Assembly: GCF_000302595.1 (NCBI RefSeq) | Contig: NZ_JH947125.1 | Coordinates: forward strand, 384,884-448,883 | Reading direction: 5' to 3' | Length of the DNA: 64,000 nucleotides | Source of the DNA: Pedobacter arcticus A12 | GTDB taxonomy: Bacteria; Bacteroidota; Bacteroidia; Sphingobacteriales; Sphingobacteriaceae | In this document: positions 8,639 to 16,925 of the stretch, in pieces | How positions within the stretch are numbered: the stretch's first letter is position 1 | Layout: every line of letters begins with the position of its first letter | Translations under genes and position numbers: made by a program | The notes under the pieces: generated by a model | The model's database searches: none | Seen by the model: only the letters and a program-made list of their open reading frames with translations | What the model was told of the DNA's origin: nothing

Positions 8639-9784
8639 TTAATTATACCTATTATAAAAACTACTAACCCTTTGCGTCAACTGATCATAAATAGGTTTGG
8701 TAAAAGCTAAAAATAAATCCTGTGGTGCAGGTGGGCGACTTTCTCTTCTGTTTAGCAGTGCTCTGTCATTATCCGTTAACGCTCTTTCATCTCCTCGATA
8801 AGCGCCCCAAGTATCAACCCAAATGTAAGTTCCAGGCATTTTTTCACGGTTAATAATTTTGTTGGTTGCTAGGTCAATGATTTTGAAATCTAATAAACCG
8901 CTGGATGTAATGGTTTTCTCAAACGTAGTTAGTTTACCTTGTACAGTCCCGTAAATTGCTTTTGGAACCGAATCTCTAGTTTGTCCGATCTTAACGTTTT
9001 CTCTTTTAATATCCTCAACCCGTTCTTTAATATAGGTTTGTCCCACTACAAAATCATCGAAATCCAACTGTAAAACCTGGTCGAACTTTACTTTTGCCAG
9101 CATTGCTTCTTTTGGACTGTAAAACTTAACAAAGCTTTTGCGCTCGTAGTTTTCTAAATATTCGTTTATCTTATCCTGAAAAAAATCATTGCTTAATTTG
9201 TACAAGCGGGAGTTTACCTGTACCGGCTCAACCCTAACCCTAATTACTGCAGCCCAATACGCATCATCCATTTTGCTTTTGGCATCTTTAAAATCGGGGT
9301 AAAATTGTTCTGCTTTTTCAAAATTGTAATACGCGTCTCTGGCGTCGTTTCGGGTCTTTGTTTCTAGCAGTTTCAAGCCTGCTTTGTACCTTGCTTCGGC
9401 AGCAAAGTATTTGGCGTCACTAGCTTCAGAAACATATTTGGGTGCATCAGAAATCACAGTGAGGCAAGCAGGGCAGTCTCCTATGGCATAAGCCAAATTG
9501 TTTATAGACTGGTATTCGGTTACAATTTTTTCCCATTTAAAGATATCATCCTTCAGCTTAATATCGGTAATCCTACTCATGTGCCGGTCAAGCGCAAGAT
9601 CATAGCCTTTTTTTAAAGTTTCAATGGCCTTAGCTTTATTGGGCTTACTTTTTAAGCGATTGATGGCGGTATAAACTGCTTGGTCGTAATCTCCACTTTG
9701 AAGTGCTTTTTTACCACTACTACAGGCGTTGATTAAAACTATCGTTAATCCAATTAAAAATAGTTGAGTAATGTTAGTTTTCAT
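8639..9784 (-). CDS. Predicted lipoprotein with helical repeats
   Basis: 381 residues from the ATG at 9784. An upstream ATG at 9808 would add eight residues before the signal peptide, so I prefer 9784. MKTNITQLFLIGLTIVLINAC gives a lipobox with Cys at 21. Residues 24-190 look like TPR-type helical hairpins (KALQSGDYDQAVYTAINRL, DARDAYYNFEKAEQFYPDF). The C-terminal half contains DRALLNRRESRPPAPQ and ends FYNRYN. It is likely anchored on the periplasmic face or surface. It stands in line with alkB on the minus strand (70 bp apart) but shares no obvious task with it. Function unknown. Confidence 0.7.
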   Translation of the reverse strand: MKTNITQLFLIGLTIVLINACSSGKKALQSGDYDQAVYTAINRLKSKPNKAKAIETLKKGYDLALDRHMSRITDIKLKDDIFKWEKIVTEYQSINNLAYAIGDCPACLTVISDAPKYVSEASDAKYFAAEARYKAGLKLLETKTRNDARDAYYNFEKAEQFYPDFKDAKSKMDDAYWAAVIRVRVEPVQVNSRLYKLSNDFFQDKINEYLENYERKSFVKFYSPKEAMLAKVKFDQVLQLDFDDFVVGQTYIKERVEDIKRENVKIGQTRDSVPKAIYGTVQGKLTTFEKTITSSGLLDFKIIDLATNKIINREKMPGTYIWVDTWGAYRGDERALTDNDRALLNRRESRPPAPQDLFLAFTKPIYDQLTQRVSSFYNRYN

Positions 9785-9854
9785 GTCGGTAGGTTTTGAT
9801 TTTAGCAAGCTGATTTATAATAAGACGATGTGTTGTTGCCAAAAGTTACCACAA

Positions 9855-10457
9855 TTATAAAACAATTGTTCTGAAAGTTAGGTTTACCCGTGGCGAGTTT
9901 ATTTTTTTTGTTGGTGGTAAACGATGGAGCCAGTTACTCTGGGTGGAACCATGCATTAACAACAGACTGCCATTCTGTAATACAAGCTCAACTTTTTGCT
10001 TTGTTTTTTTATGTTTGAACGCAAATTTGCGTTCTGCGCCAAAACTTAATGACGCAATAGCGGTATTTTTTCCTAAGCTTTTTTCATCATCACTATGCCA
10101 GGCCATCCCTTCATCGCCATTATGGTACAAGTTCAGTAAACAAGAATTGAATTGTATCCCTGTAATATTTTCAACCAGTTTCTTCAATTCTAAAAGCTCC
10201 GTCGTCCAAGTTAAAGCTTTTCTTGTGATGTTGGAATAGGTATAGGAAAAGTTACTGTCGGCATACCAAGCTACTTTTCTTTTGGTAATGATGTGCTTTC
10301 CGTAAATAATAGCTTCATCGTTTTTCCACGTAATTTCTGACAATAGGTATCGAAGATATTCCTGTGCTTTTTGCACCGACATGATTTGCCCGTAGTAATT
10401 TACATCGCCATCTATTGGGAGTAGGTTTGGGTTGCTATCTGTGCTGAATAAATCCAT
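9855..10457 (-). CDS. alkB: AlkB-family 2-oxoglutarate/Fe(II) dioxygenase
   Basis: Repairs alkylated bases (1-methyladenine, 3-methylcytosine) by oxidative demethylation. The 200-residue protein has the complete iron triad: H121 and D123 in WHSDDE and H178 in WLHRLP. The 2-oxoglutarate-binding arginines follow in RVNLTFR (R190, R196). LNLYHNGDEGMAWHSDDE and SLSFGAERKF are typical of the plant/ALKBH2-type short AlkBs found in Bacteroidetes. Nothing in the sequence suggests Ada-type control. Confidence 0.95.
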   Translation of the reverse strand: MDLFSTDSNPNLLPIDGDVNYYGQIMSVQKAQEYLRYLLSEITWKNDEAIIYGKHIITKRKVAWYADSNFSYTYSNITRKALTWTTELLELKKLVENITGIQFNSCLLNLYHNGDEGMAWHSDDEKSLGKNTAIASLSFGAERKFAFKHKKTKQKVELVLQNGSLLLMHGSTQSNWLHRLPPTKKINSPRVNLTFRTIVL

Positions 10458-10604
10458 ATTGGTGTAAAGATTTTAGCGGTAAAGATAAATGAGATATATG
10501 GAATTTACTAAACAGAGAAGATTAGCTTGAAAAGCTGTAAATTTGAGTAAAAGTATTAAAAAAGCAAACACGCTACTTTAAGCTAAATAGTTAATGAAAA
10601 TAGT

Positions 10605-11369
10605 ATGTCAATATCATCAGAGTCAGAATTAAATGGAATGCAAAAAGTAAGTGATGCTGTTGCTTATACACTTAAAAAAATGAGAGATTTTGCAAGTGTA
10701 GGAATGTCAACCAAAGAACTTGATGAGTATGGAGCAAACATTTTAAAAGGTTTTGGGGCAAACTCTGCACCGTTTATGACTTATAAGTTTCCAGGGTGGA
10801 CATGCATCAGCACTGATCAAGAATTTTGTCATGGAATTCCATCAACAAAAAGGATATTGAAAGAAGGTGATTTGATTAACATTGATGTTTCAGCAGAGTT
10901 GGGTGGTTTTTGGTCGGATAACGGCGCTTCGTTTGTAATTGGGGAAGATAGATTTGGCCATCAAAAACTTGTGGATGCTTCAAAAGCTATTTTACAAAAA
11001 GCCATAAGTAATATAAAAGGGGGTGTAAGAATTTCTGAGATTGGACATTTGATAGAAACTGAGGCGAAAAGACGTGGCTTTAAGGTTATAAAAAATCTAA
11101 CGGGACATGGCGTGGGCAGAAGTTTACACGAAGAGCCGTCAGAGATTGCGAATTTTAGAGATAGATATAATTTAGAGAGGTTTAAAAAGAATTCTGTTGT
11201 TGCAGTGGAAACGTTTATTTCAACAAATTCAAATTACGCCATTACCTTAAATGATGGCTGGACCATGGTAGGTGATAAGGGTGGTTATATGGCACAGCAT
11301 GAGCATACGATTGTAGTTACTGATGGGATGCCCATTATCCTGACGGATAAGAATGAAATCTGGAATTAA
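10605..11369 (+). CDS. map: Type I methionine aminopeptidase
   Basis: Removes the initiator Met from new proteins in the cytoplasm. The 254-residue length is standard. All metal ligands are visible: D94, D105, H168 (GHGVGR), E202 (VETF) and E233 (QHEHTIVV), plus the substrate His H76 in CHGIP. The usual GHGVGTxLHEDP is GHGVGRSLHEEP here, so this may be a second, divergent copy rather than the ribosomal-operon map. A TAAATTTG -7-like box lies at 10538, without a matching -33. Its 3' side abuts the duplicated pdhB tail at 11408, which suggests map was the original downstream neighbour of pdhB. Confidence 0.93.
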   Translation: MSISSESELNGMQKVSDAVAYTLKKMRDFASVGMSTKELDEYGANILKGFGANSAPFMTYKFPGWTCISTDQEFCHGIPSTKRILKEGDLINIDVSAELGGFWSDNGASFVIGEDRFGHQKLVDASKAILQKAISNIKGGVRISEIGHLIETEAKRRGFKVIKNLTGHGVGRSLHEEPSEIANFRDRYNLERFKKNSVVAVETFISTNSNYAITLNDGWTMVGDKGGYMAQHEHTIVVTDGMPIILTDKNEIWN

Positions 11370-11407
11370 AACCAGAGTATGAGGCGAAAAAATCTCCAAT
11401 TTTTTCG

Positions 11408-11567
11408 GATCAGGGATTTCTAAAACATCAGCCGATATCAATCGGAATAAAATAACTTATTTACTCACGTACATTACTTCTTTAACTGCTTTTACTACGC
11501 GTTAAGCTAGCAGCAATTAGAGTTGGTGCATAAGGCAAAGGCACATTCGTACAAGTAATAAGTAAAA
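11408..11567 (-). repeat. Displaced copy of the pdhB 3' end (direct repeat, left)
   Basis: About 160 bp match 13806-13977 at roughly 93 percent by eye, with an 11-bp deletion (TCTGCGTTTGG absent). The match starts in the pdhB terminator (GATCAGGGATTTCTAAAA), passes the stop codon and covers the last ~35 codons (YAPTLIAA..., in degraded form). The repeat ends within a few bases of the start of the AraC gene. The copy is too short and broken to code. Confidence 0.9.
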
Positions 11568-11580
11568 ATTGACAGACACG

Positions 11581-12339
11581 ATGAACAAACCGTTACATTG
11601 CCAACTTGCAAAACCCGACAAACTGCTTGCCGACTTTGTTGATACGTTTTCATCTTTACAAAATCTGTCAGATACAGACGAAGCTGTCGTTATTCCAAAC
11701 GGAAAAATTGACTTGCAGTTTTCTAAAACGGAGGACAATGAATTACAAATTTCGCTTTTAGGCATAGAAACACAGCCAAGCCCGAAATTATTTCCAAAAC
11801 AAGAAAACTTACCGCTTTTTGCAGTTAGTTTTAATCCGCTTGCGGCAGAGTATATTTTCAAATATTCTATTGCCAATCTATTGAACACTAAAACAGAATT
11901 ACCGAATAATTTTTGGGATTTCAACATTTGTGATCTGAACGATTTTGATTTTTTTTGCAAAAAAGTTTCACAAAAAATCCACTCGCTCTTGCCAAAAGAG
12001 ATTGACAGTAGGAAGCGCAAATTGTTTGAATTGATTTTTATTACCAATGGAGAAATGAGCGTAAAAGAACTTTCCGAAAACGTATTTTACAGCACAAGAC
12101 AAATCAACGCCTATTTTAATCAACAATTTGGCCTTTCGTTAAAAGCGTATTGTAATATCATTCGTTTTCAAGCTTCACTTTCGCATATCAAAGACGGAAA
12201 ACTTTCCCCACAATTAAACTATTACGACCAATCACATTTCATCAAAGAAATCAAAAAACTTTCGGGAGCTTCGCCCAAAGAGTTATTAAAAAATGAAAAC
12301 AGCCGATTTTTACAATTTTTAGTGCCAATACCAAAATAA
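11581..12339 (+). CDS. AraC-family transcriptional regulator
   Basis: 252 residues from ATG at 11581; a TTG at 11569 is possible but lies in the repeat boundary. The C-terminal ~100 residues carry the two helix-turn-helices of AraC (MSVKELSENVFYSTRQINAYF and the segment from DQSHFIKEIKKLSGASPKEL). The N-terminal ~145 residues are an unassigned sensing domain. The flavin monooxygenase starts 30 bp downstream in the same direction, so the regulator probably controls it. Both sit between the two pdhB 3'-end copies and so probably arrived together. Confidence 0.9.
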   Translation: MNKPLHCQLAKPDKLLADFVDTFSSLQNLSDTDEAVVIPNGKIDLQFSKTEDNELQISLLGIETQPSPKLFPKQENLPLFAVSFNPLAAEYIFKYSIANLLNTKTELPNNFWDFNICDLNDFDFFCKKVSQKIHSLLPKEIDSRKRKLFELIFITNGEMSVKELSENVFYSTRQINAYFNQQFGLSLKAYCNIIRFQASLSHIKDGKLSPQLNYYDQSHFIKEIKKLSGASPKELLKNENSRFLQFLVPIPK

Positions 12340-12369
12340 CTTTACAGCTTAAATTTGATTGTAAGAACT

Positions 12370-13464
12370 ATGTTGCTACAAAATAAAAAAGTTGCAGTTA
12401 TTGGCGGCGGACCTGTTGGTTTAACGTTTGCCACATTATTACAGCAAGCAGGTGTTCATGTAAATGTTTACGAATGGGACGTAAGTGAGTTTGCTCGAAT
12501 TAAAGGTGGAACACTTGATTTGCTCCAAAATATGGGACAAAAAGTGTTTGGAAAAGCAGGACTGTTAGAAGACTATTTTAACAACGCAAGACCAACAGCC
12601 CGCAGGTTTGCTGATATTCACGGCAACATTAAAGAACGTTTTCCCGCATTTAACAATCCCGAAATTGACCGAAACGATTTGCGAAAAATACTTCTGCAAA
12701 GTTTGCGACCCAATACAGTGGTATGGGATAGAAGATTCGTTTCACTTAAAGAACAGGACGATAAATTTTTGCTGCAATTTGAAAATGGCATTACTGAAAC
12801 AGCCGACTTGGTTGTGGGTGCAAACGGTATAATGAGTAATGTAAGGCAACAATACATAACCGGCACATCGCCTTTTTATACAGGAATTGTAGCCATTGCA
12901 GGAGAAGTTTTAGACTATAAAATACGTTGCCCGAATTTCAAAAGGTTGTGCGATGATGATAAAATAATTGTAAAGTATGAATACTGCTTTTTTCTTTCTC
13001 AGCCCAAAGCACAAAGCGAATTGTATTATTACATCTGTTTTCCGAAACCTGAAAGTTGGATAAAGGGAAACGGTTTAAACTTCAGAGACAATAAACAAAT
13101 AAGTGGTTACTTGGATGATTTACTTGCCGACTGGGATAGCGCATACAAAGAAATTTTTGCCCTAACAGATGAGTTTACATTACTTCCACTTCGGCAAGTA
13201 CCATTAGAAAATTGGCGACCACATAAAAATATTACATTGATTGGCGATTCGGCTCACGGAATGCCACCTTATGCCGGTGTAGGACTAAACACAGGCTTAA
13301 TGGACGCATTGTATTTATCTGAAAATTTAACCAACGCAAATTTTAAAGATATTCAATCAGCTATTCAAGACTATGAAAACAAAATGTTTGAATATGCATC
13401 TGAAGCACAACAAGAAACAACCAAAAATAAAGCGGCTCTTTTTGCAAAAGATCCTAAGGAATAA
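12370..13464 (+). CDS. TetX-like FAD-dependent monooxygenase
   Basis: 364 residues from ATG 12370; an in-frame TTG at 12355 would add five residues. The FAD site VAVIGGGPVGLTFATLL is at 8-24 (G12, G14, G17), DRNDLRKILLQSL is the second FAD/NADPH contact, and LIGDSAHGMPPYAGVGLNTGLMDA is cut to the core GDSAHGMPPYAGVG. The closest family I recall is TetX (shared GGTLDL, NPEIxRNDLR, VxWDR). The stretch that carries the tetracycline-contacting Gln and His in TetX reads KYEYCFF and ELYYYICF here, so those side chains differ. An oxygenase acting on another planar compound is as likely as tetracycline inactivation. Confidence 0.85.
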   Translation: MLLQNKKVAVIGGGPVGLTFATLLQQAGVHVNVYEWDVSEFARIKGGTLDLLQNMGQKVFGKAGLLEDYFNNARPTARRFADIHGNIKERFPAFNNPEIDRNDLRKILLQSLRPNTVVWDRRFVSLKEQDDKFLLQFENGITETADLVVGANGIMSNVRQQYITGTSPFYTGIVAIAGEVLDYKIRCPNFKRLCDDDKIIVKYEYCFFLSQPKAQSELYYYICFPKPESWIKGNGLNFRDNKQISGYLDDLLADWDSAYKEIFALTDEFTLLPLRQVPLENWRPHKNITLIGDSAHGMPPYAGVGLNTGLMDALYLSENLTNANFKDIQSAIQDYENKMFEYASEAQQETTKNKAALFAKDPKE

Positions 13465-13662
13465 GGTTCAATAACTTAGTTATAAAAACTGGAATGGGTA
13501 GATAATGAAAATATAACGTTAATGGGATGAAAAGAACGATGTTTTTACAACGTTTAAGAAGTTGAATTCTGAAAATAGAAATGGGTTTGTTCGACAACAA
13601 TCTGTAAAGAAAAAGGTGGACAGTAAAGCTGAGCTGCCAATATTGTGTATAAGAAATAGCTT

Positions 13663-13687
13663 AAAAATTGTTGACTCAACAATTTTT
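13663..13687. terminator. Perfect 12-bp inverted repeat after the monooxygenase
   Basis: AAAAATTGTTGA-c-TCAACAATTTTT, followed by AATTTTAG. It can fold into an A/T-rich hairpin flanked by A and T runs, so it could stop transcription from either side. It lies 200 bp after the stop; the 13465-13854 gap otherwise holds the right-hand repeat and the pdhB terminator and no gene. Confidence 0.5.
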
Positions 13688-13789
13688 AATTTTAGTGATT
13701 TTTGATGTTAATGAATTTATGACATTAAAATCCGTTACTGCTTATACACTGAGCCAATGGCTACATTTTAAAAAATCGCCAAAAAAAAA

Positions 13790-13815
13790 ATCCCCGATCT
13801 TTTCAGATCAGGGAT
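13790..13815 (-). terminator. Rho-independent terminator of pdhB
   Basis: ATCCC-c-GATCT pairs with AGATC-a-GGGAT around a four-base loop. On the minus strand it runs into a tract of about nine Ts. The displaced copy near 11,400 keeps only part of the stem. Confidence 0.85.
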
Positions 13816-13977
13816 TTCTAAAATATCAGCCGATATCAATCGGAAGAAAATAACTTATTTACTCACGTACATTACTTCTTTAACCGCTTTAACAACGCGT
13901 TCTGCGTTTGGTAAGCTAGCTGCAATTAAAGTTGGTGCATAAGGCAAAGGCACATCCGCACAAGTAATACGTAAAAC
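13806..13977 (-). repeat. pdhB 3' end within the intact gene (direct repeat, right)
   Basis: This is the right-hand partner of 11408-11567. It covers half the terminator, the stop codon and the last ~41 codons of the intact pdhB. The pair encloses 2.2 kb with the AraC and monooxygenase genes. Confidence 0.9.
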
Positions 13978-14841
13978 TGGTGCATCTAAGTAATCAAAAG
14001 CATTCTTTTGAACGTGGAAAGCAATCTCAGAAGAAATTGAAGCCAATGGCCAAGCTTCTTCAACAATTACCAATCTATTTGTTTTTCTAACAGATGTTAA
14101 AATAGTTTCAAAATCGATAGGTCTAACGGTTCTTAGGTCAATTACCTCAGCGTTAATTCCTTCTTTATTTAAAGCTTCAATAGCCGGAGCAATTACTCTC
14201 GACATCATTTTACCAAAAGAAACGATGGTTACATCTGTACCTTCTTTGGTTACTTTGGCTTTTCCTATTTCAATAATGTATTCTTCTTCTGGCACTTCGC
14301 CTTTATCGCCATACATCAACTCAGATTCCATAAAAATGATTGGATCATTATCGCGGATAGAAGCTTTTAACAATCCTTTTGCATCATAAGGATTTGATGG
14401 GATTACCACTTTTAAGCCTGGGCAGTTTGCAAACCAGTTCTCAAAATTTTGAGAGTGCTGTGCACCTAACTGTCCAGCATTTCCGGTTGGACCTCTAAAC
14501 ACAATCGGGCAGTTAAACTGTCCGCCAGACATAGAAAGAACTTTCGCAGCGGCGTTAATAATTTGGTCAATGGCAACTAATGAGAAATTGAAAGTCATAA
14601 ACTCAACAATCGGGCGTAAGCCGTTCATTGCAGAACCTATGGCGATACCAGCAAAGCCAAGCTCGGCAATAGGAGTGTCAATAATACGTTTTTCTCCAAA
14701 CTCGGCCAACATACCTTGACTAACCTTATACGCTCCATTGTACTCGGCAACTTCCTCACCCATAAGGTAAATCTTATCGTCTTTACGCATTTCCTCGTTC
14801 ATTGCTTCACGAAGTGCTTCTCTATACTGAATTTCTCTCAT
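13855..14841 (-). CDS. pdhB: Pyruvate dehydrogenase E1 component, beta subunit
   Basis: Transketolase-like subunit that with E1-alpha decarboxylates pyruvate on thiamine diphosphate and passes the acetyl group to E2. 328 residues, full length. Family hallmarks in order: [77 protein letters not shown] and [14 protein letters not shown]. It is monocistronic here, with its own promoter at 14867-14896 and terminator at 13790. The alpha subunit is not adjacent. Its 3' end is duplicated 2.4 kb away. Confidence 0.97.
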   Translation of the reverse strand: MREIQYREALREAMNEEMRKDDKIYLMGEEVAEYNGAYKVSQGMLAEFGEKRIIDTPIAELGFAGIAIGSAMNGLRPIVEFMTFNFSLVAIDQIINAAAKVLSMSGGQFNCPIVFRGPTGNAGQLGAQHSQNFENWFANCPGLKVVIPSNPYDAKGLLKASIRDNDPIIFMESELMYGDKGEVPEEEYIIEIGKAKVTKEGTDVTIVSFGKMMSRVIAPAIEALNKEGINAEVIDLRTVRPIDFETILTSVRKTNRLVIVEEAWPLASISSEIAFHVQKNAFDYLDAPVLRITCADVPLPYAPTLIAASLPNAERVVKAVKEVMYVSK

Positions 14842-14866
14842 TATGATGTCTATATATTACGGAACG

Positions 14867-14896
14867 CAAATATAAGGAATGTTGCTATAAAAACAA
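14867..14896 (-). promoter_or_regulatory. Bacteroidetes-type promoter of pdhB
   Basis: On the minus strand TTG and TATATTTG are separated by 19 bases, matching the TTG-N19-TAnnTTTG consensus of the primary Bacteroidetes sigma factor. The -7 box lies 25 bp before the ATG, giving a leader of about 20 nt. Confidence 0.75.
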
Positions 14897-15053
14897 CCCA
14901 CAAATGTATATAAAGCCTAGCGGCCGAAAGCAAAAAGCGCAAAGCTTAAAGCTGACTTATAATAAATGAAATTTGAGGGAATATTTATGAAAAACAATCA
15001 AACGTTTTACAGATTTTTATCGGCCATTCATCATTTACTATTCAACAAGCCTA

Positions 15054-15536
15054 TTATTTAGCTTGTGCTTCTACAATGGCGCTGTAAAGTTCGGTTTGTT
15101 TTTGTGTGCCGATGATATAGGTTAGGCCGTCTCTATCCGTAAGTTTAACAGCATCCTTACCACCTGCATAAAATTTTATAGTACCATTCCGATGCAAATT
15201 ATAAACCGGATTGTTTAAAAAATACTTGCTGTAAGGAACTTTCTCAACCTTTACAATGCTGTTTAAATCGATCTTAACTAAACGGGTAGTCCATAAACCA
15301 TCTAAAATAATTGATTTATTATTAACGATGGTTCTGTAATGCAATAAAAAAAGCATGAAAACGCTCACCAACAAAATGGCACAACCAACTAAAAGTAGCA
15401 ATTCACCATTCCGCTCCCGGTTTTCTGTAACCCAATAGGCAATTAAGCAAAAAACAGCCATAACCATTCTTATACTGATGAAGTTATAGTCTCTGCCCAA
15501 ATATTGCTTTTCGTGAAAAGGATAGCGGTCTGTCAT
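15054..15536 (-). CDS. Small membrane protein with PH-like tail
   Basis: 160 residues. Two transmembrane helices lie at about 24-38 (MVMAVFCLIAYWV) and 45-65 (LLLLVGCAILLVSVFMLFLLHY). The C-terminal half, about 68-155, is a small beta domain (IILDGLWTTRLVKIDLNSIV, TIKFYAGGKDAVKLTDRDG) resembling bacterial PH-like domains. It ends four bases from the tilS stop region and is probably co-transcribed with tilS. Function unknown. Confidence 0.7.
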   Translation of the reverse strand: MTDRYPFHEKQYLGRDYNFISIRMVMAVFCLIAYWVTENRERNGELLLLVGCAILLVSVFMLFLLHYRTIVNNKSIILDGLWTTRLVKIDLNSIVKVEKVPYSKYFLNNPVYNLHRNGTIKFYAGGKDAVKLTDRDGLTYIIGTQKQTELYSAIVEAQAK

Positions 15537-15540
15537 TTTT

Positions 15541-16875
15541 TTATTTGTGTAGCCCGAAGGTAATTATTTTTTTACTGTTTAAATCTACTTTATATCGTTC
15601 ATCGCTTCTAAAACCGCAAATCCAGATAATTTCTTCATTTCCGTTTACTAAAATAGGTATTTGTGTTTTCTGCTGAAGCGGAATTTTTTGATTGATAAAA
15701 AAGTCGCTCAGTTTTTTAAAACCCCTCATGCCGAAAGGCTTAAAAAAGTCTCCCTGTTGCCAATAGCGTAGTTTTAACGGAAAAATCAGTTTTTCGGCAT
15801 CCACGTAAATGCTGTTTGTAGTTGTTAGGTGTTTTGGGAAATTACTAACATTTTTTACAGATAGTTGATGTGCATTAAAATCGTAATTTCCTAATGTGGA
15901 TATAAACGCTTCCGCAACTGTTTCTGGTTTTTGGAAAATCGAAATTTCTATATAATCACGGTCGAGGTTTAACACATATTTTTCGGAAAAAAACTGTTTC
16001 CCCGAACCGCCGTTTAAGCAGTGCAGTAGGTTATCTATTTGTGTTGCGTTAAATCCATAAGGTTTTAAAAGCTCAAATAATAAAAGCTGTGGCGGATTTA
16101 AGGCTAAAATATCCGGAATTTTAATTTGGATATTGCCATTTTTAGTTGTGATCAATCTCGATTTTAAATCCGCAACACGATTATTCAATAAATCTTCTAG
16201 CTGTGAAAAATAGGCGATATTTTCCTTAAAAGTTTGCGCTAAAGATGGGTTTAACTGCTCCAGCTGTGGGATAATATCTAAACGTAATTTATTGCGCATG
16301 TATTTATTAGATGCGTTTGAGCTATCCTCCACATATTTAATGTTGTTTTTTTGAACAATCGCTTCCACTTCATCAGCGGTAAAACACAACAATGGCCTAA
16401 TAATTTGATCTCTATCGGTTTTTATGCCATGCAAACCTGCAATACCAGTACCGCGTACTAGGTTAATCAGAAGCGTTTCAATAGCATCATTTTGGTGGTG
16501 TGCAACGGCGATTTTCGCAAAGTTTTCCTTGATTTGTAGCTCCTTAAAAAAAGCATAGCGTAACTCGCGAGCAGCCATCTGTATACTTATTTTTTGTGTA
16601 GCAGCAAAGTGAGTGGTGTCAAATGACTTAAGGTAGAAAGGGACTTTCAAGCGCTCCGCTAGTGCTTTAACAAAGTGTTCATCGCGTAAAGATTCATCGC
16701 CACGCAAATTAAAATTGCAATGAGCAATCGCAAAATTATAACCGCATTCGGCAAATAACGTAGCCATTAATACAGAGTCTTTACCACCACTTACGGTTAG
16801 CAAAATGGAGTCGCTAGGTTTAAAAAGCTTGTTGCTACTTATGAAATCTGTAAATTGCTTTTTTGCTGATAACAT
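15541..16875 (-). CDS. tilS: tRNA(Ile)-lysidine synthase
   Basis: Converts C34 of the CAU-anticodon tRNA-Ile to lysidine with ATP and Lys, so that it reads AUA. 444 residues from ATG 16875 (a TTG one codon upstream is in frame but unlikely). The N-type ATP pyrophosphatase loop SGGKDS is at 29-34, and NFNLRGDESLRDEHFV and AVAHHQNDAIETLLINLVRG follow as expected. The C-terminal TilS domain ends with LRYWQQGDFFKPFGMRGFKKL. It is divergent from the OstA-like gene with only 50 bp between. Confidence 0.96.
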   Translation of the reverse strand: MLSAKKQFTDFISSNKLFKPSDSILLTVSGGKDSVLMATLFAECGYNFAIAHCNFNLRGDESLRDEHFVKALAERLKVPFYLKSFDTTHFAATQKISIQMAARELRYAFFKELQIKENFAKIAVAHHQNDAIETLLINLVRGTGIAGLHGIKTDRDQIIRPLLCFTADEVEAIVQKNNIKYVEDSSNASNKYMRNKLRLDIIPQLEQLNPSLAQTFKENIAYFSQLEDLLNNRVADLKSRLITTKNGNIQIKIPDILALNPPQLLLFELLKPYGFNATQIDNLLHCLNGGSGKQFFSEKYVLNLDRDYIEISIFQKPETVAEAFISTLGNYDFNAHQLSVKNVSNFPKHLTTTNSIYVDAEKLIFPLKLRYWQQGDFFKPFGMRGFKKLSDFFINQKIPLQQKTQIPILVNGNEEIIWICGFRSDERYKVDLNSKKIITFGLHK

Positions 16876-16925
16876 CAATCAAAATTAACCGTTTAAAATC
16901 GTTAGTAAAAAACTAATTTTGTTGC

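Noticed and set aside
11517-12047. 176-codon open frame opposite the AraC gene
   Set aside because: Antisense shadow; the plus-strand frame has clear helix-turn-helix sequence and the minus frame has none.
13668-13853. 61-codon open frame before pdhB
   Set aside because: It crosses the inverted repeat and the pdhB terminator, and its last part is translated terminator sequence.
11408-13977. Insertion sequence or classical integrative element
   Set aside because: The direct repeats are real, but there is no transposase, integrase or terminal inverted repeat between them, so only an insertion scar can be claimed.
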